Assembly: GCA_039619475.1 (NCBI GenBank)
Contig: CM077115.1
Location: 63,122,864-63,186,863 of the forward strand
Direction: 5' to 3'
Length of the DNA: 64,000 nucleotides
Source of the DNA: Icerya purchasi
Taxonomy: Eukaryota > Arthropoda > Insecta > Hemiptera > Monophlebidae
The position numbers and the translations under genes are program-made. Below, in pieces: positions 12,363 to 23,748 of the stretch; within the stretch, counting starts at the first letter, position 1, and each line of letters begins with the position of its first letter. The notes under the pieces were generated by a model that was not told where the DNA came from, made no database searches, and saw nothing but the letters and a program-made list of their open reading frames with translations.

Positions 12363-13841
12363 TTAATACGCCTGGGACCCGTAGTTTATTCTGGAAATGA
12401 CTAAGGATTTGTATATGGAGAGGAGAGTTTTCGGAGGTACATTATACTTTGTGTTTGATACATATTTAAGAATAGATAGGAATTTATGACATTTAACTTT
12501 AAGATTGGATATGTGGAATCGCCAAGTTAGCTTTTGATCGAACAGTAGTCCAAGGAAAGTAGCAGTAGGGTGGAAATGAAGTGAGGAATTTTCTAGATTG
12601 AGGCGGATGCTGGAAGAGTTTCGACGTCCCCTATAGAAATCAACACAGATAGACATAGATGGAGAAAATACAAGACCATTATTGTTACACCAGGATTGTA
12701 GTTTTGAAATAGTTTTTTGTAGGATTTTTTGAGCATTTGCTGGAAAACTGGAAGACAGGTATATGTTTAAGTCGTCAAAGTAGAGCCGGGCGTTTACAGG
12801 CGGAGCAATACAATCATTTATATCATTGATATAAAAAATAAACAAGGTTGCACTACGGGCAGATCCTTGTGGTAAGCCATTCTCAGTTTGAATGGTGCTC
12901 GATGTTGACGCACCAATCTTAACATGGAACGTTCTGTTTGTTAAAAAATTATTCAGATACTTGGCCATGTTTCCACTTATACCAGCTGTTGTCAGCTTGG
13001 ATAAGAGGCCGTATCGCCATACTCTGTCGAACGCCTTTTCTATATCGAAAAAGACGGAGTATACATGTTGGCGTCTGTGAAATGCTGTTAATATTTGCCT
13101 TTGTAGGCTCAGCAGATGATTAACTGTAGTACGCTTCTTACGCCCTCCGGCTTGTGACGAGGATAGGAGATTATTCTGTTCAAGGAAAAAAAGGAGACGC
13201 CGATTAACCATTTTTTTCAGCGTTTTTGCGAGTACACTTATGAGGCATATAGGCCTGTAGTTTTGTGGAAAAAGAGGATCTTTATTTTGCTTCAGAATAG
13301 GAATAACAACTGCTAATTTCCATGGCTCAGGGATCGATCCGGAGAACCATATTTGGTTATAGATATGTAAGAGGAAGTTTTTCGCTGACGGAGGTAATTG
13401 TTTTAACATATAAGGATGGATGGAATCGGGCCCAGGCGCGCTGTTTGCAGTATGGTACTGGAGTTGATAGTCTAGTTCAGAAATGGTGAAATGGCAATTG
13501 TAGGAAAGTGAGGAGTCAGAGATGATAGTTATTGGTTGTTGTTCCGTGGAATATTTCTTTAAAGAGAAGGCAGACGAATATGACGATGAGGATGACTCGA
13601 TTGCAAAATGATTCGCAAAAGCATTTGCGACTTCAAACGGGTCAGATAACATGGAACCATTCTGATTTATCGAAAAGAAAGGGGTCGCACGATTAATACC
13701 GTTCAGTGCCTTAATTTTGTGCCAAATATTGTACCTAGAAGTATTTATAGAGATTGAATGCATAAATTGCTGCCAAGATTCCTGTTTTTCGCGCCTAATG
13801 AGGCTCCTCGCAGCTGCACGGCGTTTTTTAAATTCGATCAA
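12363..13841 (-). pseudogene. Reverse transcriptase domain, non-LTR ORF2 (partial)
   Basis: An open 492-codon stretch. It has the linker helices (about residues 1-60), the RT fingers ('NSAPGPDSIHPYML', 'PILKQNKDP', 'NYRPICLISVLAKTLKKMV') and then 'SQAGGRKKRTTVNHLL'. The palm follows with 'FFDIEKAFDRVW', 'NGLPQGSARSATLF', 'YINDI' and the catalytic box as 'LYFDDLNIYL', so the Asp pair is present. 'TFLGLLFDQKLTW' and 'ISRINYGSQAY' mark the thumb. A single-base frameshift right after the last motif (near 12360) disconnects it from the continuing thumb and RNase H, which can be followed in the next frame ('SLDSIHHTALRTILGAHRTS'). It copies element RNA into DNA at a nicked target; this copy is incomplete at the 5' side. 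Confidence 0.85.
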
Positions 13842-14291
13842 ATCAGGATATAAGCCTGTTGATTTAAACTTCCTAAGGGCATGTTTACGTTGGCGTATGG
13901 CTGTTCCTATTTCGGGGCACCACCATGGGAAAGGTGTGTTGATATTATCTTATTTGGCTTTCGTTTAATTAGTATAAATATTATAATCTAGATATATATC
14001 GACCTTAATTTAATTATAATTTAACTGTATATAGGGAAGATTATTCTCAGGTAATTGTACATTCATAATTTTATGTTTAAATTTATTAATGTAATATCTT
14101 TTTGCTGTAATTAACAATTGTTTGTCATAAATAATTTTTACTATAAATTGTGAATGAATTAATTTTTTAAATACCTATATATAGTGCTGACAATGTTGTA
14201 TTTAACTATATATTTGTTTTAGTATTTATACATAACTCAGTAGATACAACGCTAACCTATTCATTAGAAATTTAATGCTAAAAATAAATCG

Positions 14292-14508
14292 AAACGAACA
14301 CTTTTACACAAAAAATATATTTACAATAAATTGTAAAAAAATCATGAAAATTATAAGAGTAGCCGATTAGTTTCGGAATCAACGATCCATAATCATGGCT
14401 TATTATGTAAATATGATCATGACTCGTTGATATCCAATACTAGTCGGCTACTCCTATAATTTTTATAATTTATTGTGAATAAATTTTGTGTGTAAAAGTG
14501 TTTGTTTC
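14292..14508. repeat. Fold-back element with about 100-bp imperfect inverted arms
   Basis: The left arm begins near 'AAACGAACACTTTTACACA' and the right arm ends near 'TGTGTAAAAGTGTTTGTTT'. The arms match inwards through 'AATAAATT', 'AAAATTATA', 'GAGTAGCCGA' and 'TCAACGA', leaving a loop of roughly 30-40 bases around 14395-14425. There is no coding content. The structure is that of a small non-autonomous inverted-repeat element or MITE; I see no clear target duplication. Confidence 0.65.
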
Positions 14509-14648
14509 AGTTAATTTTATTAATTAAAGAATATTTTATCATCCTGTTTGTTAGTAACTATAGTATAAAAAATAAATGCTAAAATAACAAACTAATACGT
14601 AAGTAACAAAATTAATATAAGAATATCAAACTTGTTATCTTAGGAACG

Positions 14649-14675
14649 TTTTCGGGCATAACCCATCTTCAGCTA
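14649..14675 (-). ncRNA. Second hammerhead-like motif, inverted copy (candidate)
   Basis: The minus strand reads CTGAAGA (14666-14672), a GGG/CCC hairpin, then GAAAACG. It is the mirror copy of the motif at 15404-15430 and differs at one base after GAAA. Same caveats as for that motif. Confidence 0.3.
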
Positions 14676-15002
14676 AAATATAATCGAACTAAATTAAAAA
14701 CATAGTGTAACAGTGAACACAATTTAAAACTTCACTTTGAAGCTAAAATAAAATTAAATTAAAAATAAATTAAAATGAAAATAATATGAAACATAGCACA
14801 CATGTGAATTGAACTACAGTCTAACACATAATGAAACTAAAAATTAAATCACAAGTATAATAACGGTAATTAATGTGAAATAAAAACAAGAAATAAAAAT
14901 GAAATAAAAAATTGAAATAAAAAATGAATGATAAACATATTTGGAGATTAGATAAGAAATAAATAATAGAACCTGTCTAAGAAGGGCTAGTTTAAAATTT
15001 TT

Positions 15003-15320
15003 TTAAAGTATTATATTAAAGAGTGGGTTTTGATTGTGTGGAGTTTGGTCATTTAATATATTGGTTTTGTGTTTATTTATGTAATAGTTTTCAGCTATGT
15101 TCATTAGGTTTCCTTTATTGTATGTGGCTAATATTGTAACTGTTTTTTCTAGTGAATCAGGTGTATGTTTATTTTTTATTAAGTGTTCTGCATATGTGGA
15201 TTTTTCCGTTTCGTTATTTGTAAATGATTTAATGTGTTCTAGGTATCTATATTTTATTTTCCTACCAGTTTGACCGATGTATGCCTTTTCACAATTATTA
15301 CATTTTAATTTATTTTTAAT
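15003..15320 (-). pseudogene. GIY-YIG endonuclease domain, Penelope-like retroelement (C-terminal fragment)
   Basis: The minus strand reads 'CNNCEKAYIGQTGRKIKYR' followed by a 'YLEHIKSF' helix and 'STYAEHLIKN'. This matches the GIY-YIG endonuclease fused to the RT in Penelope-like elements: a Cys pair before the domain, the 'AYIGQTGR' core with its Arg, and the conserved H in 'AEHL'. The frame runs without a stop for about 100 codons to TAA at 15003-15005. The N-terminal RT domain is absent because the inverted repeat arm begins directly upstream. The nuclease would nick target DNA to prime reverse transcription. Confidence 0.7.
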
Positions 15321-15403
15321 TTAATTTTATTTTAGCTTCAAAGTGAAGTTTTAAATTGTGTTCACTGTTACACTATGTTTTTAATTTAGTTCGATTATAT
15401 TTT

Positions 15404-15430
15404 AGCTGAAGATGGGTTATGCCCGAAATC
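15404..15430 (+). ncRNA. Hammerhead-like motif in the Penelope terminal repeat (candidate)
   Basis: CTGAAGA at 15406-15412, a GGG/CCC hairpin with a short loop, then GAAA at 15425-15428 follow the hammerhead core pattern CUGANGA-stem II-GAAA. Hammerhead motifs are known in Penelope-like pLTRs. The inverted copy at 14652-14672 on the minus strand keeps the same core (with GAAAA). An unpaired U after CUGAAGA and no obvious stem III make activity uncertain. Confidence 0.3.
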
Positions 15431-15599
15431 GTTCCTAAGATAACAAGTTTGATATTCTTATATTAATTTTGTTACTTACGTATTAGTTTGTTATTTTAGC
15501 ATTTATTTTTTATACTATAATTTTATTAAGTTTCGTTTTAATAGAGAACTGTCTTGTGTTTACGCGTTATCTTTTTGGAGTTTACTTAGTAAATTACGC

Positions 15600-17300
15600 T
15601 AAATTAAATAATGCTTCGTCACCCCTTCCGCCGTTCGGAAATAGGGATGGCAAACCGTTTCCTCCCGCAAAACCTAATGAAACCTTTGCCGCTGTTCGAA
15701 CGGACCAGCCAGGTAAGAATAAACACACACCAGGTAAGCCACACATACACACACAAAATACACCTACAACTCCGGTAACTGCCAAACCGGTTACCGGTGA
15801 CGCCGTTACGCATATTTCTGCACAGACAACACACATTTCTTCCGCCACACAAAACCCTGCATCCGCAACAACCTCGCAAGCAATAAGTGTACACTAATTT
15901 TCTAATAACATCAACTCAGCGTTTAATGCCGCTGACAACAAACCCGTTGCAATGTCGATAAATACTAATACTACACAAGCTTCATTCGCATTAAAAGTAA
16001 AATCCAAGAAACGAAATTATTCCACTGAATGATTTTAATTATCTATCTAAAGAACAAGGTATAATTTTTTTTTTTTTTTTCGATTCGACAGAAGAAGAAG
16101 AAGAAGAAGAAAGATTTATTTGCATAAACAATAACATTACACTCATGCTATAGTTATTAATATGTGTACCGACACGAGTCCTACCACATAACTAAATTAA
16201 TGAATATACATATAAATAAGACATGATATGCGACGTTTAAGGCATAATCTTTCCATTCTTAACCAACCACAATATCCGCGATTATTTTATTGCGCTAAAA
16301 GGCCTAGTTGGAGGGCCATTAAACATCATTGCCGGTTCTCGGATATCAAAAAACAGAATTGTAATTTTTCTCAAAACCAAAGAATTAACAGACGCATTGT
16401 TCGCCAACGGCGCCGAAATAAATTTACGGAACCAGATAGTTACAGCACGACGAATCAAAAGTCCAATTAATAGATTAATACTTTCCAACGTATCGGCTAC
16501 TATCCCCAATAAAAAACTAATCCTATATCTTCAATCTATACCGTCCTTAAAAATAGTATCCCTAGTGTCCATATTACGAGTTAACTCATCCGATGAAAAA
16601 TTTGGCCGTATAATAAGTTCGCGAAGATAGCTGTATATTGAACAAACTAACTGCTCTAATCTACTAGAATCCTTCCTTATAAAGCATAATGAACGTGACC
16701 ATCGCATCTTCTTGCAATTAGAGGGCCATGTATGTTCCAACTGTAATAAAACTAACCGAACCGAAGTGAAACAAGCTAAAATTGAGTTTTCCAACTCCTG
16801 AGGTCCAAACGGAAACAGAAGCCGATCAACAAAATATAAAACAAAAGCGGCCACATCCTACAACACCAATTAGCGCGGCTTGTAACGAAGAACCAACTTT
16901 CCCAACACAACCGCAGATTAAAAAATCTCTAATGCCTGCTGCAGCGAATGGAGAAGCAATCGTAAACCAAACCGAAAACACAGGTGAAAAAATGAACCGC
17001 CTCCTCTTCAAACACCCCCGCTGTCCACGAACTTAACCGAGAAGTGTAATTATCTGTTTTATGTTGAACCGCGACCTCTCTCATTAGAATACAATGAATT
17101 TAATGATTTGATTAATACTATAGCGACAAAACCAGACTTCATTAATCATGCTGTAGAAGCAACAACCGACAAGGAACCGCTGTTCGCGAATTATCAAAAA
17201 ATTACGAACGTTGGCAGCAGAAAGTGAATACGTATCAGAAGATGACTTTCAACAACCAATAAACTGAACACCAGAAAAATATTAAAACAAATCAGTCATT
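15600..17300 (+). pseudogene. Degenerate gag/ORF1-like retroelement protein
   Basis: Pieces in shifting plus-strand frames. They comprise a Pro/Thr-rich N-terminal region (15600-15895), then a block at about 16385-16640 with 'RNQIVTARRIKSPINRL', 'SLVSILRVNSSDEKFG' and 'IISSRR'. Next is 'ESFLIKHNERDHRIFL' near 16670-16720, followed by 'CSNC', the remains of a zinc knuckle. A Pro/Gln-rich tail and 'NEFNDLINTIATKPDFINHA' near 17090-17150 complete the order. It resembles the nucleic-acid-binding gag-like proteins of insect retroelements, where a basic fold is followed by CCHC knuckles. Frame breaks occur at least every 300 bases. A T-run (16068-16080) and a GAA microsatellite (16091-16112) interrupt it. 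The family assignment is tentative. Confidence 0.4.
16091..16112. repeat. (GAA)n microsatellite
   Basis: About seven GAA/AGA units just after a 13-base T-run; it may be the eroded tail of an insertion within the gag-like relic. Confidence 0.8.
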
Positions 17301-18529
17301 TGAACTCTAGTAATTGCCGTATGTCGTAATGACCTAAGCAGTTATACACGGCTCTTGGTAAGGGGAAATCCAAAAAAAATTAATTTTAGTAATCAAAACG
17401 CAAAAATGGTTTAAGATAACTTTAATTGTAACTTTAGAAATCTGATACATGACAAGCGAGACATCGAGATAATAACAAATAGTGAAGAACACTACATACT
17501 AGTTCTAAAAAAGAGCATCCGAAATAATCGAAATACATTTTATCAATAAACTCCATTTCATGACGTCAGCCCTTGAGGAGTTGACTAGTTATTTGCTGGA
17601 TATTTCAGTTCACCATGTAGCCAGTTACGTTACATCACCTGATTTGTTTCCTCTATATATCACGGAAAGGGAATTTTCCTCATATTCAAATGTATCATAA
17701 TGAAAGAAAATGGACAGAAGAAGATTGCTTAAAAAGAAGCATTAGAAAAACAATTTACAGGTAGACACACCCAATTATACAAAATTCTTTTATTTTAATG
17801 CTGAATGACCATCATCAGAAGCGAACCTATCTGATGCTAGTCAGTGTAAGCTGTCCGAGAAAGCGTTAAAATAAAACGAATAATTTTGTGCGTCCGGCGT
17901 AAATTATTTTTCTAATCATATGCACCGTGGAAGTTTCATACGTTTAATTAAGAATCATCGGTATAATTCATTGACAAAAACAGATGTTGCTGAGCAGGAT
18001 CATGCACTGAACTTGTGTAATACGTTAAATTTTCGCTCGGTGAGTACAGTGACGTGCACCTAAATGCAGATATATTTCCACTTGCTTATGTTTTTGAAAA
18101 CTTTTAGAGCGTTTAGTAAAAAATTTTAAAATTCTGATTGACATTTTACCACTTTTGAATTAGCTTTCGAAGTGGTGTTAAATTTAGCAGGAATTGAATT
18201 AGAACTCTTTACTGATTGTAATATAATTTCATTTTTTAAAGCCAGAATAACAACGTGCCAGTATGTAAAGCGATAAAAAAAGGCAGGACATTTTTATATT
18301 AATAGCTGCAGTAACGATGATGGTACTAATATTAAGATGATGATTGTAATAATGGTGAAAATAGTACGTTTGTAGTACATTTCGATACAAATAACTTGTA
18401 CTTCTCGGCTATAAGAGAACCATTTCCTATGGATGCTTTCAAATAGCTTAGCTAGAATGTTGGAACTATAGTTATTGTAATGGTAGAAAATCAATAGCGC
18501 GTTATAATAAAAAAAAATTTATCAATACG

Positions 18530-19110
18530 ATTACTCAGGAAAGGAGTGCCTCAGGAGAGTATTTCGAGTCCATTGTTGTTCATTATATAGACACAGCAGA
18601 GTTTGAAAATGTAAGAACTAAGTTTACTCTACAAAACAATATATATATATGATCTTCTACAGCTTCAGTTGTAGTTATAAGAAGAAAGGTTTAGCGGATA
18701 ATCCGCAATCTAGAATATTTATTAAAATAATTTAAAATTAAAAATTAACACTGGAAAAACTTCCGGTAAAGTTTTTAGAAGAAAATGATCTGTTCTTCAC
18801 CTTTAATTAAAATAAAAAATTTATCCATAAAATTCCAATCTTCGTGTAGGTATCTTGAGGCCGAAGAAACGAAATACCTAATAAATAAAAGCGAAAAAAG
18901 TCTACATATGGGTCGTATCTGGTACTAAATGGGGGCTCATCCTAGCTGAGATTTAATAATTTATAGAGCTACATTACGATCGCATATAAATTATGTTAGT
19001 CCGTCGATTAACTTTAATAAAACTAACAGTAGATAACTACAAACTTCTCAAAATAAAGCGTTAAGGTTTAGGTGCTATAAGGTCCGCCCCTGGTTCGCTG
19101 CATGCTAGCA
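18530..19110 (+). pseudogene. Highly degraded reverse transcriptase fragment
   Basis: In plus-strand frames, 18538-18590 reads 'GVPQESISSPLLFIIY', a clear decayed copy of the RT motif GVPQGS..SPLLF. At 18630-18655 the YADD box is decayed to 'IYIYDLLQLQL'. Near 18850 'RYLEA' stands for the F(K)YLG motif. At 18965-19060 'RATLRSHINYVSPS' and 'QNKALR' match the thumb pattern R..L.Y and QN.ALR of non-LTR RTs. Stops and frame changes are frequent. Strand and motif order are consistent, which is why I accept it despite the decay. Confidence 0.6.
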
Positions 19111-21530
19111 GACCGCTTACAAATTTAAGCCTACAATATACTGCAGACAAGATTTTCATTAAAATCAAAGAACAAGGAATTCACTTCGTTATGAAATTAA
19201 TTCAGAAATGAAATAGTATAAGGTGTAGCAAATTTTGGCTAAAAAAAAGTTTGATTCCGATAATAAATAGCTTTCAACAGTTTTTACATTTAAAAATTAA
19301 GTCAGATTCTCCCTCTACTGCAGGTGGATTGTAATCTAAATCAATCGGAAAATATGAGAAGTCGGTAAATATATTGGAATCTAAACTTAACTGCACCTCA
19401 ATAATTCTTGAAATAGACAAGTGCTGTACTTGAAAATAATAAATCTGTCCGTCAGAATATTTCTTCACAGAAATAATGCAGGGATATTATTGCACGCATA
19501 TTTCAGGGGCGGACTGAATATTTCCGGTAATAATTTGTAATTCCATTTTATGCGCGTCTTGAGTTTTTAAGATTGATAACAGAGGCCGGCCCATAAAATA
19601 CTGAATCATCAGCACAACGATTAATATAAAATTTGCAGAACTACCGGATCGGAGTCCTATGAATTGGATTCGGTTGTTTCAAAAGGGCTCAAACGTTTTG
19701 AAACATCGTGTTAAGAAATTGAATATGAACAACGCAGATAAGCCTACGATCAAGTTTCTCCCTCCCCAAGTACTGAATGTGAAAATATCTATTAATATTT
19801 TGCCTACTAATCTGCATATAAGTTTTTGCTTCGTATGTAAAAACCACTTAAGGAGATTTTAATGATTTACTATAGTAATTTAACTTTACACATTTCACAC
19901 TAGTTCAAATATAACGAGAGCATTTCAATATTTCTTTCTTTAAAATATAGAGTTGTTAATTTTTTCTATAAGGGAATGTAAAAATAAAATACTCGCCCCT
20001 CTTTGTTTAAACGATGATAGTGAAAGAAAACGGAATCTATATGCGAAGGAGACAATTACACAACTCAACAGGTATGTAGCAGGGTTACAATGGCACTTAT
20101 AAATAACCGTGCCGTCATGTAATGTTATAAATTGTAATGCGCACCATTAGCCAGTAAATGAATTAATCACTCGAACCGTATACCATTCTCTTACTTCGAT
20201 TGTTTTTATTCGCATTGAAAAAACCAAAAGAAATTACCGTGTCGTCGCTGCCTGGATTAGTATAGAATAGAACGATCGGAAATTCCTAAAGGTAATTAAA
20301 ACGATTATAATAGTATTGTACCAGAAGCACGCAGAATTTTCTCGAAAACTGATATATTTATTTAAGAAATATGTACCAGCGAAGCTATCTGTCACTTTCG
20401 AAGTGAACTTAGTTCATTTCATTTTGACGGAATCGTACCTTCTAATGTAAATACTGCGTCTAGTTCAAAAATTGTCCTTCTACTTGACTAATCGAACGCG
20501 TTCGTATGATATGCATTGGTTTGTGCTGTTATCGAAATCGCGACTAAGAAGTTTCATTCAAATCAGTTTTGTATTTTCAGATTCTGCAAAAAATGATGCA
20601 AGTTTTTAAGTTCCCAATGCACGACAAGAGAAAGACTTCTGTTGTTACCATTTTATCAGATCAACTGATTGAGAAAAAATTGTATTTCTTTGTTGTTTCT
20701 TTTTTAACTTGATTCGATTCTCCGGGTAAAAATAACAATAAAATTTTATCGGTGCGCTACGCTGCCGTTGATAAATCGAATTATAAAATTTCATTCTAAT
20801 TTGCATTATTTAAGGAACCTTTTATGTTTTTTTTATTCGTAAGAAGTATTTCATTTTATTTAAAAAGGCGCAAAACGAATATCCGTGATGACAGGTGAAG
20901 AGAAGAGGGTTAAAAATTAGGATTCCGGGGATGAGTTGCCCGTGAATTGAACGTTGCAGGAACGGTACTATATTTTCTCGATTCACACTGCGCGTAATAA
21001 TAAATCAGATTCTCAGGTACGCCTGTCTGTTAGCGTACTATAATTAAATTCTCTAAATTCTATCAAAAATTATTTCTTTTTTCGCTTCATCAGCAACAAA
21101 ATGAAACCGGAAAGCGATCTTAAATTAAAAGCGGTAGCGCTAAGCGCAGTTAATTTTTGATTTAATTACTAATTATTATTTTCGGACAAGTGACAAGCAA
21201 AATATTTTACGCATTTCATTGTTTGCGTGAAAATCTTGACTTTTCGCAAATGGCACTGTTGACTTTGCCACGGAAATAATTGTTATTCAAAAATATTTGC
21301 ATTAACAAAGTAAAATGTGTCAATTACAATACGAAATATTTTAATCAGATCAACTTATCTTATGCGAGACTATGAACATTTTTTCCAACAAAGATTACCG
21401 TCATGCAAAATAAAACAATTATCTTTAAAATTGAGATAACGTTGCGAGTAAAGGAGCTGGAATCGATAGAGTTAACGTTACTACAAGATTCGATGATGTA
21501 GGAAAACGGATAAATTACCGAGATCGAATG
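19111..21530. other. No gene recognised
   Basis: About 2.4 kb of unrecognised AT-rich sequence. The 67-residue frame at 19659-19862 has no family resemblance. No inverted or tandem repeat stands out. Confidence 0.4.
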
Positions 21531-21533
21531 AGA

Positions 21534-21815
21534 AATTTTTTTTTTTTTTTTTTTTTTTTAATATAAGATTGTATATGAGGGTTTCCATGTGTCGTGTTTA
21601 ACTACTGGGGCTATTACAGCACATGGAGCCTACTTAAGGGGATTAAACGCGATAGTACAGATCGCTGCTCCGCATGTAAGCTAATACAGCTGCGACCGCG
21701 GGCAATTATGAAGGCGACATAAATGGAATATACCGATAAATACAAAGAAAATTTGTAGAGTCTCTCTTTCGTTTTCTTTTTATTGATATCGGTCTCAATG
21801 AAATCTTTCAAAGTT
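21534..21815 (-). mobile_element. 3' terminal fragment of a non-LTR retrotransposon
   Basis: The T-run at 21535-21559 is the poly(A) of a minus-strand insertion. The next bases on the plus strand ('ACTACTGGGGCTATTACAG') match the equivalent place beside the poly(A) of the element at 11045-13960 ('ACTGCTGTGGCTATTACAG'), so both share a 3' UTR end. No intact coding sequence remains. Confidence 0.55.
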
Positions 21816-21859
21816 AACTAGGAAAGAAGTTAATAAGTTTTGGGACTGAAATTTTTCTT

Positions 21860-22959
21860 TCGTACCTTTTTCTAGTGCTTTCTTCCGTGCTTTCTGCTGT
21901 ATTTAATTTTTTCTCTACAAAACATCTTAGACCGTTGTTCGGTTGGTTATCTTCAATAACTTTTTTATTCTTTTTTTCCACCGCTCAATCCTTTATCATT
22001 GGCAGTGATTGGAACGCTGATTTTCCCTTTTAAATGTATTCCGTCTTCAATGGTAATGTTTTGATATTCTGAAGAACTCTTCCAGATAAAACTTTTCGTC
22101 CATTTATTTCATTCCTTGACTTATGTCTTTTCTTATCGTTGGTCTTAATTATAACCGGGGGGACCCTTTCACGATTACTTTGGTCTATTTATATTCCTCA
22201 TTCAATAATTTCTCTTAGATTCTTTTCTCTTATCTATGGCCAATTTTTTTTGTTTTTTCGGTAGAATCTACCTTAAGATCCATTCTTCTGACCATTCTTC
22301 TCTTTCGATGTTTCTGCTCTGTTTTAGGTTTATAATTCTTCTTTTTACATTCCCTTATTTCACAGTTCTATACTTGTTATTTTCAAATCATAACGATCAA
22401 GACTCATCTGTTTGATGGAATGAGGAATACAGTGCAGCTTTCGATCGTAGTCGTTCTACTTTTGTTTGAATTCTACGACTCGCTTGTAAACAAGTCTCCC
22501 TAATTCATCAGCGAGTTTACCATTACAACATCTAATTCTTCCATCAATTTTTAACTTTGAAAACTTAATCTTTCTATTACATTTCAATTCGTGCCTTTTT
22601 GCACTTTGCAATGTAATATGCACATTCACTGCATTTCTCTCGGTTTCTTCATCGAGCTCTTTAATCCTCTGATGCCTCTTTGGAATCTCTTTCTTTCGAG
22701 TCGCGCTTTCTTTCTTACTATCCTTTGGTTGCTTCTCTTTATTTTTTTTCTTACTCTCTAATTTCTCCTCTAAATCAGTTCTCTTTTCCTCAGCCATCTG
22801 ATTCTTTTGATTTTTAGAAATTTCAGATTTATTATCAATATTATTATTAATAGTTTGCTTTATTTCCTCAAATTTATTTTTGAATTCAGCATTTTGTTCC
22901 TTAATGTTATTGAACATTTTCTTGATTTCGTCGAATTTTTTAAATATTTGTTTTTTCAT
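21860..22959 (-). pseudogene. ORF1-like coiled-coil protein of a non-LTR retrotransposon
   Basis: The open part (22456-22959, 167 codons) begins at ATG and is strongly charged. Residues 1-65 form Lys/Glu/Asn heptads ('FDEIKKMFNNIKEQNAEFKNK'), followed by a KE-rich linker and a more globular end. After the stop at 22456 the same strand continues in broken frames with pieces such as 'VPPVIIKTNDKKRH' and 'KVLSGRVLQNIKTLPLK' down to about 21900, the layout of an RNA-binding ORF1 C-terminal half. It differs in sequence from the family A ORF1. A host coiled-coil protein is possible, but the retroelement debris on both sides favours ORF1. Confidence 0.5.
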
Positions 22960-23099
22960 ATTTTATTTTAATCGTTTATCAGAAAAAAAAACGTAGCGCG
23001 TTCTACCCAAACAAATTTATTTTTTTTTTATTTATATACTCGAATGAAAATGCAGAATTCTGTCCCTGATCTTTGCCTGTTTCCTTCATTTCCTACCGT

Positions 23100-23322
23100 A
23101 CACCTCTCGAAAAGCTTCCATACTTTTCCTTCAATTTTTAATTATTCTTTCATCCAATTAATTGCTTTTATCCCCCGCTTCTCATAAGCCTATTCCACGC
23201 CATGTCGTTAGACCGGAATTTTTACGGAATTTAAACTCGTTCTTTTTTAACCATATTAAAATTTACACTGATAACTTCAAAGGGCCGAATAGAGTTGGCG
23301 CAGCCTTCTTTTGTCCTCTATT
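23100..23322 (+). pseudogene. RNase H domain, 5' part, split by the large nested insertion
   Basis: The plus strand reads 'IKIYTDNFKGPNRVGAAFF' (about 23252-23310), the start of the RNase H domain of the 8.2-9.9 kb family, which has 'IFTDGSKSPIGVGAAFL'. It stops at the T-run beginning near 23323. The following part of the same domain reappears at about 47645 on the same strand. The region upstream to about 23040 resembles the connection between RT and RNase H. This copy was therefore the landing site of the family A retrotransposon. Confidence 0.7.
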
Positions 23323-23359
23323 AATTTTTTTTTTTTTTTTTTTTTTTATTTTTAAATAA

Positions 23360-23410
23360 GAAAGTTGTGGGTCTCACAAGGCAATTTTGCCCGTTTCGTG
23401 AGTTCCCGTC
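23360..23410 (-). other. Stem-loop near the 3' end of family A
   Basis: The minus strand reads CTCACGAAACGGGCAAAATT, then GCC, TTG and TGAG. The outer CTCAC/GTGAG and inner GGCAA/TTGCC pairs can form a hairpin about 20 bases before the poly(A). Such 3' structures can be the recognition signal for the element's own RT; that role is inferred. Confidence 0.5.
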
Positions 23411-23748
23411 ACGCTCATTATCGTTTATTTGACATAAATTTACAATTTACTAATAATATTTCAATACATCTAAAATAATATTTCTTATCACTATAGTAAT
23501 TTAATTAATTTAGTACAGTAACTTATGACTACACACTAAGCACCTATACATCACCAACCAGTCACACTCAAAATAATCATTCCCACTAATGTAAAAGAAA
23601 GAAGATCTTTTCCGCTGCATTATTGAAAATCATCTACATGCACCTGTTGTAGTTCCTGTGCTGAGCAAAAAGAAATTTAGGAACCTAATTTACTAAATAA
23701 AGAAGTCACCGACATGGTAGTACAAATAGAAGAATCCACGAAAGTTTC

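Larger units (their letters stand above)
11045..13960 (-). mobile_element. 5'-truncated non-LTR retrotransposon (RT + RNase H + Cys-rich tail)
   Basis: A minus-strand insertion with its poly(A) seen as the T-rich run at 11048-11070 on the plus strand. It starts abruptly near 13960, just after the endonuclease-RT linker, so the endonuclease domain and any ORF1 are absent. Order on the minus strand: RT (12363-13841), RNase H (about 11500-12350), Cys/His tail (11117-11400). This is the best-preserved RT of the RNase H-type families in the window. It is related to, but distinct from, the 8.2-9.9 kb family. Confidence 0.85.
14550..15526 (-). mobile_element. Penelope-like element fragment flanked by about 230-bp inverted repeats
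   Basis: Arms at about 14550-14775 and 15301-15526 are near-identical in opposite orientation; both include 'GATAACAAGTTTGATATTC' and a 'TTCACTTTGAAGCTAAAAT'-type segment in complementary form. Between them the minus strand encodes the C-terminal GIY-YIG endonuclease of a Penelope-like retroelement. Penelope-like elements often carry such terminal repeats (pLTRs) in complex arrangements. Here the RT part is missing and only the endonuclease end remains. Confidence 0.7.

Noticed and set aside
15594..15894. Minus-strand open frames opposite the Pro/Thr-rich gag-like region
   Set aside because: Mirror images of a compositionally biased plus-strand region; Cys/Gly/Val-rich products without any family resemblance.
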